Source: Dunaliella salina (Eukaryota; Chlorophyta; Chlorophyceae; Chlamydomonadales; Dunaliellaceae). From it: a stretch of DNA of 12,337 nt. A program made the translations under genes and the position numbers. This document shows positions 1 to 7,265 of the stretch, piece by piece. The notes under the pieces are model-generated. The model was not told where the DNA came from. It ran no database searches and saw only the letters and a program-made list of their open reading frames with translations. The stretch covers positions 584,140 to 596,476 of the forward strand of contig MU069514.1 of assembly GCA_002284615.2 (NCBI GenBank), in the 5' to 3' direction. The number at the start of each line of letters is the position of its first letter. The stretch's first letter is position 1.

Positions 1-21
1 TTTTTTTTTCTTTTTTTTTTT
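1..21. repeat. T-rich tract at the window edge
   Basis: Twenty of the 21 bases are T, with one C. Homology of copy A to copy C begins within about ten bases of its end. It may be the pyrimidine tail of another element lying upstream on the same strand, since copies A and B end in TTTTC-type tails, or an antisense poly(A). The window edge prevents a decision. Confidence 0.6.
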
Positions 22-30
22 GATTACGCA

Positions 31-650
31 CCTATGATAATTGAAAAATGGGCCCTGCCACTTTCAAACAAGCTAACCTTGTGCCTGAAGATGTGTCACC
101 TGCTGCTCGCACTGATATTGAGTGTGCCTGTAGCCAAATATGCAATTACTACCAAAGTTATGAAACTGGAACCTCGGAGCATCCACATCCTGATATGTAT
201 GTTTGTGATGTGTGCCACCAGACGTACCACAGGGAATGCATGAAGGAGCTTGGATGCTACTCGGATGAGCAAAGACAAGAAATTGCAACAGCCGACACAT
301 GGGCATGTCCTGCCTGTGCAAACCTAAATGATGCCCCAAAAGTTGAAAGAGAGCGGCAGACTAAACAAGAATTCAGGAGGGTCGCTTGGAAGCCCTCCTA
401 GGAATCAGATGATTTACAGGAGGCTTGGCCTAAATTTAAAGAGTGCTTGCTTAAGTTCAAAGCACAACAGAGCGAGCCTAACCTCTCAACACCCACAGCA
501 GATTCTACCCTCTCAAATCTTGAAAGACAGGGCTTTGAAAACTTTAATGAAACCAATGTATGGCAGCAAAAAATGGATGCAGAATTGCGCAACAAAATCA
601 CCTTTAATACAAACCCCACTTATCCATAAGCAGACATAAAACCTACAGGC
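31..650 (+). pseudogene. PHD-finger segment of polyprotein (copy A), broken
   Basis: The frame beginning at 48 carries a PHD-type C4HC3 zinc finger at 123-317. Its elements are a CxCxxxC cluster near the start, CDVC, then H and C spaced as in CHQTYHREC, and a Trp just before the final CPAC. A PHD finger binds two zinc ions and usually reads histone H3 tails, so in an element it could bind chromatin at the target. The upstream part (PMIIEKWALP) is in another frame: comparison with 8650-8690 suggests one base is missing near 62. Downstream the same frame continues with acidic, Trp-containing sequence similar to copy C, interrupted by TAG at 399-401 and TAA at 627-629. One of the extra Cys residues of copy C is Ser here (CACSQIC against CACCEIC), so zinc site 1 may be altered. 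Confidence 0.8.
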
Positions 651-1786
651 TCATGTAAATATCGGCTGCGCGAGGATTGACCTCGTGAAGTACACGGATC
701 AGCAACCCCCTCATCCAGCATCATCAGACATAGGATCCCACAGGCGTTGCCCTCCTACCGTAGGGGAGAAGTGACTCCTTTCCCCCTCATTCTCCCAGAA
801 ATATATGCGGCGCACATGGCTTGCATATATAATACGCAAGGCAAATGTGTTGGTATGATTTCCCCGAACCGCTTCCGAATCCTCTACAGGGCTTTCTATG
901 GGGCCAAGCTTGCTGGCATGCACGACAAAAAAACACCAGCTCCTGGCAGCTTTGCTACTGAGCTACAAGGACTCCTTTCCCGCAGATCCATGCTTGAAAG
1001 GAAATACTTTAGCAAGAAGACCAAAGACTCCTTTTCACGAGCCCTTCCAACTCACATCCATACTGCCCTTCAAAAATGGGCTTTGGTAACTCAAGGAAAA
1101 ATGGCCTCCCCACTAGACCACAACCCACAATACCAGAATTTTTGGAGTGCAGACTCCGGGACGCTCTTTTTGGTGCCCTGCATAATGCCTTCTCATCCAA
1201 ATTCACTGGCTTCTCAGTCTGCCATCCCATTTATGACGAGGGAATCATGACCCAAGCCTTGCAACATGCCATTTACTCAGCCATTCTCAACACAGAAGCC
1301 ACTGCTAAATTCATGTTCCTTCCCGCTTGGAATAAGAACATGATAACCAACCCCTACTCCAAACTTTTCACTGCCTACCCCCACCTCTGTTACGAACTTG
1401 GAACCATACCTCGCGAAAAACTTGGTTACTGTGCCCCTCAATCCTGCAGCTGCCCTAACCAAGAGATACCTTTACCTATGCATACCTGGGACCTTCGTAT
1501 CTTTGCTGTTTGGAACACTGCAGCTCGAGTCCATCTCAACAACCATAACAAAGATTGGCTACAGGGCCTGAAAGGAGCTTTGAAAGAAGCCACAGAGTGG
1601 AAGCTGACGAACGTCAGCAGCCACCCTGTCCTAAATCCCATGCATGCTCACATGTCAGGTTTTAATAAACTGGAACGCCTCCCATTTGACAAACAACACG
1701 TCTCCAAGCACCCTAGAAATTCACTCATGAGTACCCAAAATACAGACTTGGTGCCCAGACAATCCAGTACTCTCCTAACTCTCTAA
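651..1786 (+). pseudogene. PCIF1-like methyltransferase-fold domain (copy A), frameshifted
   Basis: Two overlapping frames (747 to about 1157, then about 1157 to 1786) together cover a domain that matches copy C at 9370-10300. A one-base loss near 1157 separates them. Landmarks are ASPLD at 1104-1118, an F-W-S run just before the break, an FGA run just after it, CHPIY at 1220-1234, a FLPAW strand near 1315-1331, NPYSKL, and an AVWNTAARV strand near 1506-1532. From memory, the spacing and wording resemble the human cap-adenosine methyltransferase PCIF1, in which ASPLN, YCS, FGS, NPPF, FIPEW and HNTAV occur in the same order. If so, the catalytic NPPF is HPIY here, which argues against normal adenine methylation. 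An in-frame TAA at 1784-1786 (probably from a Lys codon) separates it from the RNase H. The assignment is inference; an unrelated retroelement-specific domain remains possible. Confidence 0.55.
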
Positions 1787-2491
1787 GTTGCTGACTGGAG
1801 AACTTGGGCATACACAGATGTTAGCTGCCTTGTCCATAACGGTAATAAGGAATTGGAGCAGGCGTCTACTGCCCGTCCACTGACATCAAAAACCTTGTAG
1901 AACCAAACGGTACTGGGATTTCTAAAACCATCACTAGAGCTGGATTGGCAGCAATTGCTGCTGCTATCATTACCAAACATGCAGATATTGCATCAGACCG
2001 CCTCACCTCTCAAGAACAAATATGTAAACTACTCCTTTACCCTGCGAAACACCTGAGGCATATCCAACGAGACGTTCTTTAAATGATTTCAAATCTCAGT
2101 TGAGACTTTCATACCACAACTCGAATTTACAAGGTGAAGTCCCATGCTGGCATCGCTGGGAATGAATGTGCAGATGCTATTCAAAAACATCAGGCAAGGC
2201 AAGCCCAGAACTGTGTGGCCGACACCGGGATCCCTGGTGCAGGTCCTGGTGGGAATCCATTTACAAACATTTTCTGGTTAGGCAAGGAAGAAAGAGTGCA
2301 TGCTGCAGGCACATCTGCGGGTCCACTACACGTCCACAAGCTCACCTATTTCCCAATCTTCGAGGTGCCCTCAAATCCTACATGCGTTCTAAACACAAGC
2401 TTGGATATGCCAATGCCAAAACAGGATACTACTCTTGCTATCAAAACTTATTACTGCAAGTAGATAAAAAATCAGCAATGCCTTCAAAAAT
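1787..2491 (+). pseudogene. RNase H domain and connector (copy A), degenerate
   Basis: Retroelement-type RNase H degrades the RNA strand of RNA:DNA hybrids. The first catalytic Asp is visible in WAYTD (Asp codon 1817-1819). The following Gly of the usual TDGS is Val. The catalytic Glu expected in RAELA is Gly (GGA at 1942-1944). The third Asp survives (1996-1998) within ASDRL. The C-terminal signature KSHAGIAGNECAD lies at 2137-2175, with His at 2143-2145 and Asp at 2173-2175. At least one frameshift lies between the first Asp and the lost Glu, and a TAA lies near 2080. After 2175 the connector toward the zinc knuckle (GNPF, then LGYANAKTGYYSCYQNLL) is split over two frames between 2134 and 2516. 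The domain cannot be active as it stands. Confidence 0.8.
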
Positions 2492-3403
2492 ATGCCCAAC
2501 ATTTCTGTACCAATGAAGCGTACCATCCTGCAGTACCGCACAGGCACCCTCTGCAACCAAAAACATGCAGTGCGTTTTAAAAGGTCAGCTGATCCATCTT
2601 GCCCCCTCTCAGGCTGCCATCACTTGGAAAGCGCACCCCACACGCTCTCAGGCTGCCAAAACCACATCATCTCCAACATGAAAACTGAGCGCCATAACAT
2701 TGCAAGCAGAATGATTACAAAAGCCCTCAGCAAATGCCCTGTAGGGGCAGGCCTAGTATACACAGACATAGCAAGCGATTTTAAGCTTGCTCAACACAAC
2801 CTCCAACTCCCTACACATGCCTCAAACAGAACTCTACCTGCCTACTTCTTCCCTCATAACCTTCCAGAGATGAAAAGACTTAACTCCAGTCGACCAGATG
2901 CTGTTTTAATCACCCTTTTTGATGCCAATCATACTTCAAACAGTGTTTCTCCTACACATTCCCATCACGCTTTGCGCAGCTCCTCATGGAGGACCATCAG
3001 AACTAGTCGCATGAGGCAGCCCCATGAACTTCATGCAAATGAACGCCACGTGAACCTAATAGAAATCAAGTTCTGTGAAGACACAAGGCCAGTACGTCAG
3101 TTGAACGCGGCAAAGCAGCAGCATGCAGGCCTTTGTAAACTTATTAACGCTAGAGCTGTTACAATTCACCCTATTCTCCTGGGTGTAGGTGGAACTATTT
3201 ACACTGAGCATACTCTGAAGCAATTCAAACAACTAGGATTGGATCACCAGCGTGCCACGAAGCTTGCTCAACAACTTCATGCCCACTCTGTTCAATATGC
3301 CCACAAACTAATCACCACACGCCGCGCTATTGAAAGCAAGAATACTTTCCACAGCCAGGTCCTAGAACCAGGTGCTTCTCGGAAGCCTCCGGATCCACAT
3401 TAG
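2492..3403 (+). CDS. CCHC zinc knuckle plus PD-(D/E)XK restriction-like endonuclease (copy A), open fragment
   Basis: This is the best-preserved frame of the window: 303 codons without a stop. It is the C-terminal part of a larger polyprotein, so the ATG at 2492 is only the first Met after a frameshift and not a true start. Residues 37-55 form a zinc knuckle of C-x4-C-x7-H-x4-C type; copy C has the canonical C-x2-C-x7-H-x4-C. Next come RPD at residues 134-136, preceded by SS, and EIK at 191-193 in a hydrophobic strand (VNLIEIKF), followed by a helix with QQH (209-211). CCHC followed by PD and then ExK is the order of the restriction-like endonuclease of R2/CRE/Dualen-type non-LTR elements, which nicks target DNA to prime reverse transcription. 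The segment between PD and ExK is long (about 55 residues), rich in Ser and His, and probably a surface insertion. The protein ends in PPDPH, as in copy B. Confidence 0.75.
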   Translation: MPNISVPMKRTILQYRTGTLCNQKHAVRFKRSADPSCPLSGCHHLESAPHTLSGCQNHIISNMKTERHNIASRMITKALSKCPVGAGLVYTDIASDFKLAQHNLQLPTHASNRTLPAYFFPHNLPEMKRLNSSRPDAVLITLFDANHTSNSVSPTHSHHALRSSSWRTIRTSRMRQPHELHANERHVNLIEIKFCEDTRPVRQLNAAKQQHAGLCKLINARAVTIHPILLGVGGTIYTEHTLKQFKQLGLDHQRATKLAQQLHAHSVQYAHKLITTRRAIESKNTFHSQVLEPGASRKPPDPH

Positions 3404-3436
3404 CTTTCTCTTTTTCATACCTTGTGGTGGAGGGGG

Positions 3437-3463
3437 CACACGGCTCTTTTTTGAGCCAATGTG
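3437..3463 (+). promoter_or_regulatory. 3' UTR stem-loop (copy A)
   Basis: GGCTC (3442-3446) pairs with GAGCC (3453-3457) around a loop of six T. CACA before it can pair with TGTG after it across a small internal loop. It sits directly upstream of the conserved 17-base box. A hairpin at the same place but with different sequence occurs in copy B. It is probably an RNA element for RT recognition rather than a transcription terminator. Confidence 0.5.
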
Positions 3464-3510
3464 TCTCTTTTTCCTTAATTGATGTAGGGAAGGATTCTCT
3501 GCCTATGTAG

Positions 3511-3534
3511 TTTTTCTTTTCTTTTCTTTTTCTT
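3511..3534 (+). repeat. (TTTTC)n 3' tail of copy A
   Basis: A pure pyrimidine run of TTTTC-like units. The same kind of tract ends copy B on the other strand, and the sequences beyond the two tracts differ, so it is best read as the terminal microsatellite tail used in place of poly(A). Confidence 0.65.
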
Positions 3535-3779
3535 GACGCTTGTGTCTGCACATGAGTCGGTTGCTTGGAGGGCTCCTGCGCAATGCAACATGTGTACTTG
3601 GAAGGGTGGTCTAATGCTGCAAATTAATATGGTAACAAGGTTACAAGGCTACAATAGGTTTACAGCCTTCAGCCATAAAGTTCGGCTGCTCAGCTCTCTG
3701 TAGGAAACCAAGGGAACGCAGGTACATTAGTCTAACTTGTGCACAGGCAGGGGAAAAAGGACAAGACAAATTGCAAACT
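3535..3779. other. Unassigned spacer between two element tails
   Basis: These 245 bases lie between the tails of copies A and B and match neither 3' UTR by eye. No reading frame with a recognisable product is present. A minor inverted motif (GTAAC AAG GTTAC, near 3631-3645) is visible. It is the only part of the window that may be original host or target DNA. Confidence 0.5.
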
Positions 3780-3808
3780 AAAAAGAAAGAAAAGAAAAGA
3801 AAAGAAAA
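3780..3808 (-). repeat. (TTTTC)n 3' tail of copy B
   Basis: On the plus strand this is a purine run of AAAAG units, which is TTTTC repeats on the sense strand of B. It follows TGTAG exactly as the tail of A does. Confidence 0.65.
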
Positions 3809-3853
3809 CTACACAGGAAGTGAAAACACTCCCCACATCAATTAAGGAAAAGG

Positions 3854-3883
3854 GGACACCTAGGGACAAGGCACGGTGTATCC
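3854..3883 (-). promoter_or_regulatory. 3' UTR stem-loop (copy B)
   Basis: On the sense (minus) strand GGA, a TA bulge and CACC pair with GGTGTCC around a loop of about 14 bases. It lies next to the same 17-base box (3835-3851, inverted) as in copy A. Position and pairing are shared with A although the stem sequences differ. Confidence 0.45.
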
Positions 3884-3912
3884 TCTTTACCGAGAGAAAG
3901 CGGAAAAAAAAG

Positions 3913-4535
3913 TCAGTGGGGATCAGGTGGGTTACTAGCAGTATCCCGTGCCTGACCTTGTTGGGAGTTGGAAAAGGTTTTCTCAAGAGCACGTCTGGTG
4001 CTGGCAAGTTTGTAGGCATACATGACAGAATGAGCATGAAGCTTCCGAACAAGCTTAGTGGCCTTCAAAGTATCAAGACCAAACTCCTTAAGAGGCTCCA
4101 ACGTGTGCGGGGTGTAGATGACTCCTCCCACACCTAGCAGGATAGTATGGAGGGTGACTTGAGCTGAGGCCCCAGAAAGATGACGACAAAGTTTGCGGTG
4201 CTGCAGCTTGGAGGCCTCAAGCTGGCTGTTGGGCCGGGTGTCCTCACAGTATTTGACTTCAACAAGGTGGATGTGCCTCTGATCTGGGTGGAGCTGACTG
4301 GGGTCACGAGCCTTGAGTGTGGGCGGAGTGCCTGTGGCCGGCGCTGAGTCCTCCCTGTTCCCCCCGCGGCCCCTGTACTTCTCAATTCATAGCAAGGATT
4401 CGACCTTGGCGCCCTTTTCAGAGGAACAACTATTAGAGCATCAGGCCGGCTGGAAGTGAGCCTATTCTTATGACTGAGCCTATTTTTATCACTGGCAGGG
4501 AAGCGGCACGGAAAAATATATTTGGAAGGGTCCTA
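3913..4535 (-). pseudogene. Restriction-like endonuclease (copy B), frameshifted
   Basis: On the minus strand, TSSRPDAL places the PD motif at 4440-4448. The second half is in another frame with HLVEVKYCEDTRP; the ExK codons (EVK) are at 4252-4260, followed by KLQH and then ILLGVGG and LHAHSVMYAYKL. It ends in PPDPH with a stop at 3913-3915. One or more indels between 4252 and 4440 shift the frame. The conservation of RPD, E-x-K and the downstream Gln-His helix in both A and B, despite divergence elsewhere, is what identifies the PD-(D/E)XK active site. The region between the motifs differs strongly between A and B, so it is likely a loop. It cannot be expressed as one protein. Confidence 0.75.
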
Positions 4536-4967
4536 TTAGTAGCATATTCTGGGATCTGTAGGTCTTGCAAGGCAAGACGGTCTGCTCTGCCAATGTCCAT
4601 GGAGGCAATACCTGTCCCAAGAGGGGCCTTTGCTGATGGCTTTTAGGAGGATTCTGCTAGCAATATTGTGTCGCTCAGTTACCATACCAGACATGGTAGA
4701 ATTTTTGCATTCTGATAAGATGTGAAGGGCACTGTCAAGTTCCCCACAGAGGGGGCCTTGTGGGCTGGTGGAAATTTTGAAGCGCACAGCATGTTTTTGA
4801 TTGAAGAGGGTACCTGTGCAGTATTTAAAAATGGTTTGCCTCATTTTGAAAAAGAGTGTTGACATGGTCCAGAAGGCATTGCTAATGTTTTTATGGATGT
4901 GGGGAAGCAAACTTTGGTAGAAAGAGTAGTACCCTGTGTTGGCGTTGGCCTTTCCAACTCTGTGTTT
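4536..4967 (-). pseudogene. CCHC zinc-knuckle region (copy B), broken
   Basis: On the minus strand this reads GYYSFYQSLLPHIHKNISNAFW, then FKYCTGTLFNQKHAVRFK, then the zinc knuckle. The first ligand is lost: GPLC replaces CPLC, a TGC to GGC change. The second Cys, the His and the last Cys remain in spacing x7 and x4. A frameshift near 4612 follows SKGP, and the sequence resumes in another frame toward the endonuclease. The knuckle is expected to bind nucleic acid next to the nuclease, as in R2. The NQKHAVRFK motif just before it is identical in all three copies and probably contributes to the fold or to DNA binding. Confidence 0.75.
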
Positions 4968-5595
4968 TTAGTGCATGTGTTTCCGTAAAGCATCATGGAG
5001 GTTGGAGAAGTGTTTAAGCTTTATGGCAGGTGGGTTCAGACGTCTAGACGCATTTGCATGAGTGTAGGAAGTTTCCTCAAAGGCAAGCCAGGTGGTGTCA
5101 TGAAAAGGATTGCCTTCAAGGTTTGTGCATGGGAAGGTAATGTATGTGTCATTATTCTGAATGGTCTGATGCTTAGCACTGGCATCTGCGCATTCGTTGC
5201 CAACAATTCCAGCACGAGATTTAACCTTGGAAAATGGACAGGGGTAGGTGAGTTGCGTATGAGTTGTATGATTATCCTGAGGATGTGGCCCTGGACGTGC
5301 TGGTGATGAAGTTCTGGGTAGAATATTTACTTTCTGACCTGCTCTAGAGAGCAAAGGCTGTCAGTGGCAATGTAACGATGTCCTAGGAGAAGGGCTGCTG
5401 CTATTGCCGCCAGTTCGGCTCTTGTGATGGTATGGGTGATCCTTGCTCCATTTGGTTGGACATGATTGGTGTTATCGCTGGCGGGTTGGTAGACCCCTGC
5501 ACCAATCACTTGTTTACCGTTGTGTACATGGCAGCTGCCGTCCGTGTATGCCCATTCTTTCCAGTTTTCAACTTTGCATACTAGAGAAGGGCGCC
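4968..5595 (-). pseudogene. RNase H domain and connector (copy B), broken
   Basis: On the minus strand it starts just upstream of WAYTDGSCHVHNGKQVIGAG, with the first catalytic Asp at 5540-5542, then ITRAELAAI (Glu) and ATDSL (third Asp). A TAA at 5327-5329 stands where copy C has CAA. Beyond it the frame resumes as YPELHHQHVQGHIL and KVKSRAGIVGNECADASAKH. The conserved His of SHAG is Arg here; the last Asp is kept. The connector then reads FPCTNLEGNPFHDTTWLAFEET and KLKHFSNLHDALRKHMH, ending at TAA where C has TCA. Overall it is close to copy C at 10380-11000, and it carries two nonsense changes and one active-site change. Confidence 0.85.
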
Positions 5596-6728
5596 ACCAC
5601 CCTCATCAGACTTGCCAATGGGACTGGTACAGGACAAATTCCTGTTGAAAGAGGCACTATTCAAGGCGACACATTGTCTCCTTTCCTATTTCTACTTTAC
5701 ATGGAACCCCTTCTCCGCTGGCTTCATGTGGGAGGGCGCAGCTACAAACACATCTGCATCCCAAATCAAAACCAAAATGTCGCGGACACGCACCTGGCCA
5801 ACATTCTAAGCAGCGCCTCCTTTGCTGATGACCTACTCAGCAAAACCAACACTATTGAAAACCTCAAAAAACGGCCCGTAAGATTGCACATTATTCCGAC
5901 TGGGCAGCACTCATTGTATCCGGTAGCAAGACCAAAGTGACAGACATCCTATATGGTCATCCGCCTAAAGACAAGAATGGAGTGACACCCTCCCAGACTC
6001 TTTGCCAGCAACTTGAAAACAAAATTGACATACAAGGACCAAAAGCACAGTTCATTACACCGGACACGCCTTTTTGCTATCTGGGTGTAGAACTAACCAT
6101 GAACTTGAACTGGAAGCGCCAAATACGGTGCATGACTAATAATCTCAAAGAAAAGCTAGAAAACCTAAGAGAAACGTCTCTGACCCCAAGCCTAATTCTA
6201 AAGATTATTCGTACAGCTATCATACCCAGTCTGACTTATCCCTTTGCAGTCACCCCCTGCACCCCTACTAACCTCGAGATGTGGGATAATATGGTGGATA
6301 GAATTATTAAAGACAAGTTTGGTCTGTGGAATTGCACTGCTACTGCCATCATTCGAGAGGACAACTCTAATTGTGGCCTGGATGTGACATCAATATCTAC
6401 GGAATACCATAGGCGAATGGCCCTTGCCCTTACTCTGAGCTTAGAAGACCCTTCAAACAGACACGGCAATGTCTCTATGAACCTCCTCACAATGCAAGTA
6501 AAACACTTGAAGGACCTAGCCACAGAGTACCTTACAACAAGAGAAGGAACAAGCCATCAAATTAAGCGCCAACTAGACTACTGCATGAGAGCTTGCCAGC
6601 TCAACAGTGTCTACTCGAGCAAGCTCCACCTCACAAAACAAAGCATGAGCCTGTTCCTGGATGACTTCAAGATCATTGATGAGGCTCTCTCCTTCCATAA
6701 ATCCCCGGCCCATCCTTCCCAACGCTGA
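5585..6728 (+). pseudogene. Reverse transcriptase domain, N-terminally truncated (copy C)
   Basis: RNA-directed DNA polymerase of a non-LTR element, the enzyme of target-primed reverse transcription. RT motif B is at 5650-5682 (RGTIQGDTLSP) with LFLLYMEPLLRWL after it. The catalytic FADD of motif C is at 5821-5832. A frameshift in an A-rich run near 5866-5877 follows, after which the frame continues with HYSDWAALIVSGSKTKV, then FCYLG (6072-6086, the motif E region), NWKRQI and a helical thumb with LTPSLILKIIRTAIIPSLTYP. The fingers and motif A (the first catalytic Asp) are missing because the copy starts at the junction with B, so it is inactive. The C-terminal end is a TGA at 6726-6728. An overlapping frame continues as PTLIACITKPLLSLDIQGLHELI up to TAA at 6821-6823. 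Confidence 0.88.
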
Positions 6729-7265
6729 TTGCTTGCATCACAAAACCCCTCCTAAGTCTAGACATCCAAGGACTCCATGAACTTATAACCACTAGCGGAA
6801 CCCACGTAATCACTGTGGCGTAACTCAAGAACAAGCACTCAAAAATTAAAGAAAAGGAAAATAGCCCTCAACAGGTTGGCAGCCCTAGTCAACCTACCTC
6901 CTGATGTAGAATTAACCCAGGACATCATACATAAAATTCTGGAAGACAAATATACTGCAGCTGACACATTCCCTAGATTTTGCCAAATCAACAACAGCCA
7001 CATAAGCGAGCTGGTTGGCACACACTTCAACGGTGCACCTCCAGACTCACCATGCCCAGAAACTATCCCCCTAATTGCACACACATCACAACCAGTACCC
7101 CCAACAGTACCCCCAACACAACCCCGTTCCAGAACCCGCCATACACACCCGCTTACAGGCCGCCGCACCAACCTGACAAATACCTCTGACAATACCCCCA
7201 ACCAAGACCCTAACAGAGCAACACGCAATTGAGGGGCCAGCCTAGCAGAAGTTAATAACAATTAA
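6729..7265 (+). pseudogene. Post-RT linker, helical segment then Pro/Thr-rich (copy C)
   Basis: No known domain was recognised. From about 6850 the frame reads KIALNRLAALVNLPPDVELT and continues with QDIIHKILEDKY, which looks like two amphipathic helices, then TFPRFCQINN, and then becomes rich in Pro, Thr and Ser with basic patches. It stays in the frame used by the RT thumb, with stops at 7230-7232 and 7263-7265. It may be a small helical connector between RT and the disordered region, or the start of a separate protein. No convincing start codon decides between these. Confidence 0.5.

Larger units (their letters stand above)
22..3534 (+). mobile_element. Copy A: 5'-truncated non-LTR retrotransposon, diverged
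   Basis: This is a colinear series of retroelement domains on one strand: PHD finger (123-317), methyltransferase-like domain (about 747-1700), RNase H (about 1795-2175), CCHC zinc knuckle and PD-(D/E)XK endonuclease (2492-3403), then a 3' UTR and a TTTTC tail. No RT domain is present, so the copy is truncated at its 5' side, or cut where the T-rich tract begins. Domain by domain it matches copy C in the same order, but its protein is clearly more diverged from C than B is, so it belongs to an older or different subfamily. It carries several frameshifts and stops, including TAG at 399-401, TAA at 627-629 and TAA at 1784-1786. No long terminal repeats are visible. Target-site duplications cannot be identified because the 5' end is not intact. 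Confidence 0.85.
3404..3534 (+). other. 3' UTR of copy A
   Basis: This stretch follows the stop codon TAG at 3401-3403. It contains a stem-loop (3437-3463), then a 17-base box TTTTCCTTAATTGATGT (3469-3485) that recurs exactly in copy B, then a TGTAG just before the pyrimidine tail. Sequence similarity to the B 3' UTR stops at the end of the tail, which marks the element's 3' terminus. In R2-type elements the 3' UTR RNA is the recognition site for the RT; that role is inferred here. Confidence 0.7.
3780..5595 (-). mobile_element. Copy B: 5'-truncated 3' half of the element
   Basis: Read on the minus strand from 5595 downward, it holds RNase H, a connector, the CCHC knuckle, the restriction-like endonuclease, the 3' UTR and a tail. 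In RNase H it differs from copy C at roughly one base in ten, while A is much more distant. Its 5' end lies at a head-to-head junction with copy C near 5581-5595, where homology to C (RNase H upstream region) stops and plus-strand RT sequence begins. Stops include TAA (minus strand, 5327-5329), where C has CAA, and another TAA in the connector. There are frameshifts in the connector and the endonuclease. It shows the tail-to-tail relation to A. Confidence 0.85.

Noticed and set aside
20..40. TTTTGATTACGCA resembles cloning-vector polylinker sequence
   Set aside because: The bases align with the codons before EKWALP in copy C (8640-8670), so they are element sequence.
3442..3457. GGCTC-T6-GAGCC as a bacterial rho-independent terminator
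   Set aside because: The setting is a eukaryotic retroelement 3' UTR, the T run is in the loop rather than after the stem, and copy B has an equivalent hairpin without it.
3739..4137. Lys-rich plus-strand reading frame
   Set aside because: It is the antisense of the TTTTC tail, 3' UTR and endonuclease end of copy B; its composition comes from the purine tract.
5585..6728. Group II intron or retron reverse transcriptase
   Set aside because: FADD with the RGTIQGDTLSP context, FCYLG and the fused RNase H/RLE family fit a eukaryotic non-LTR element; no intron RNA domains are seen.
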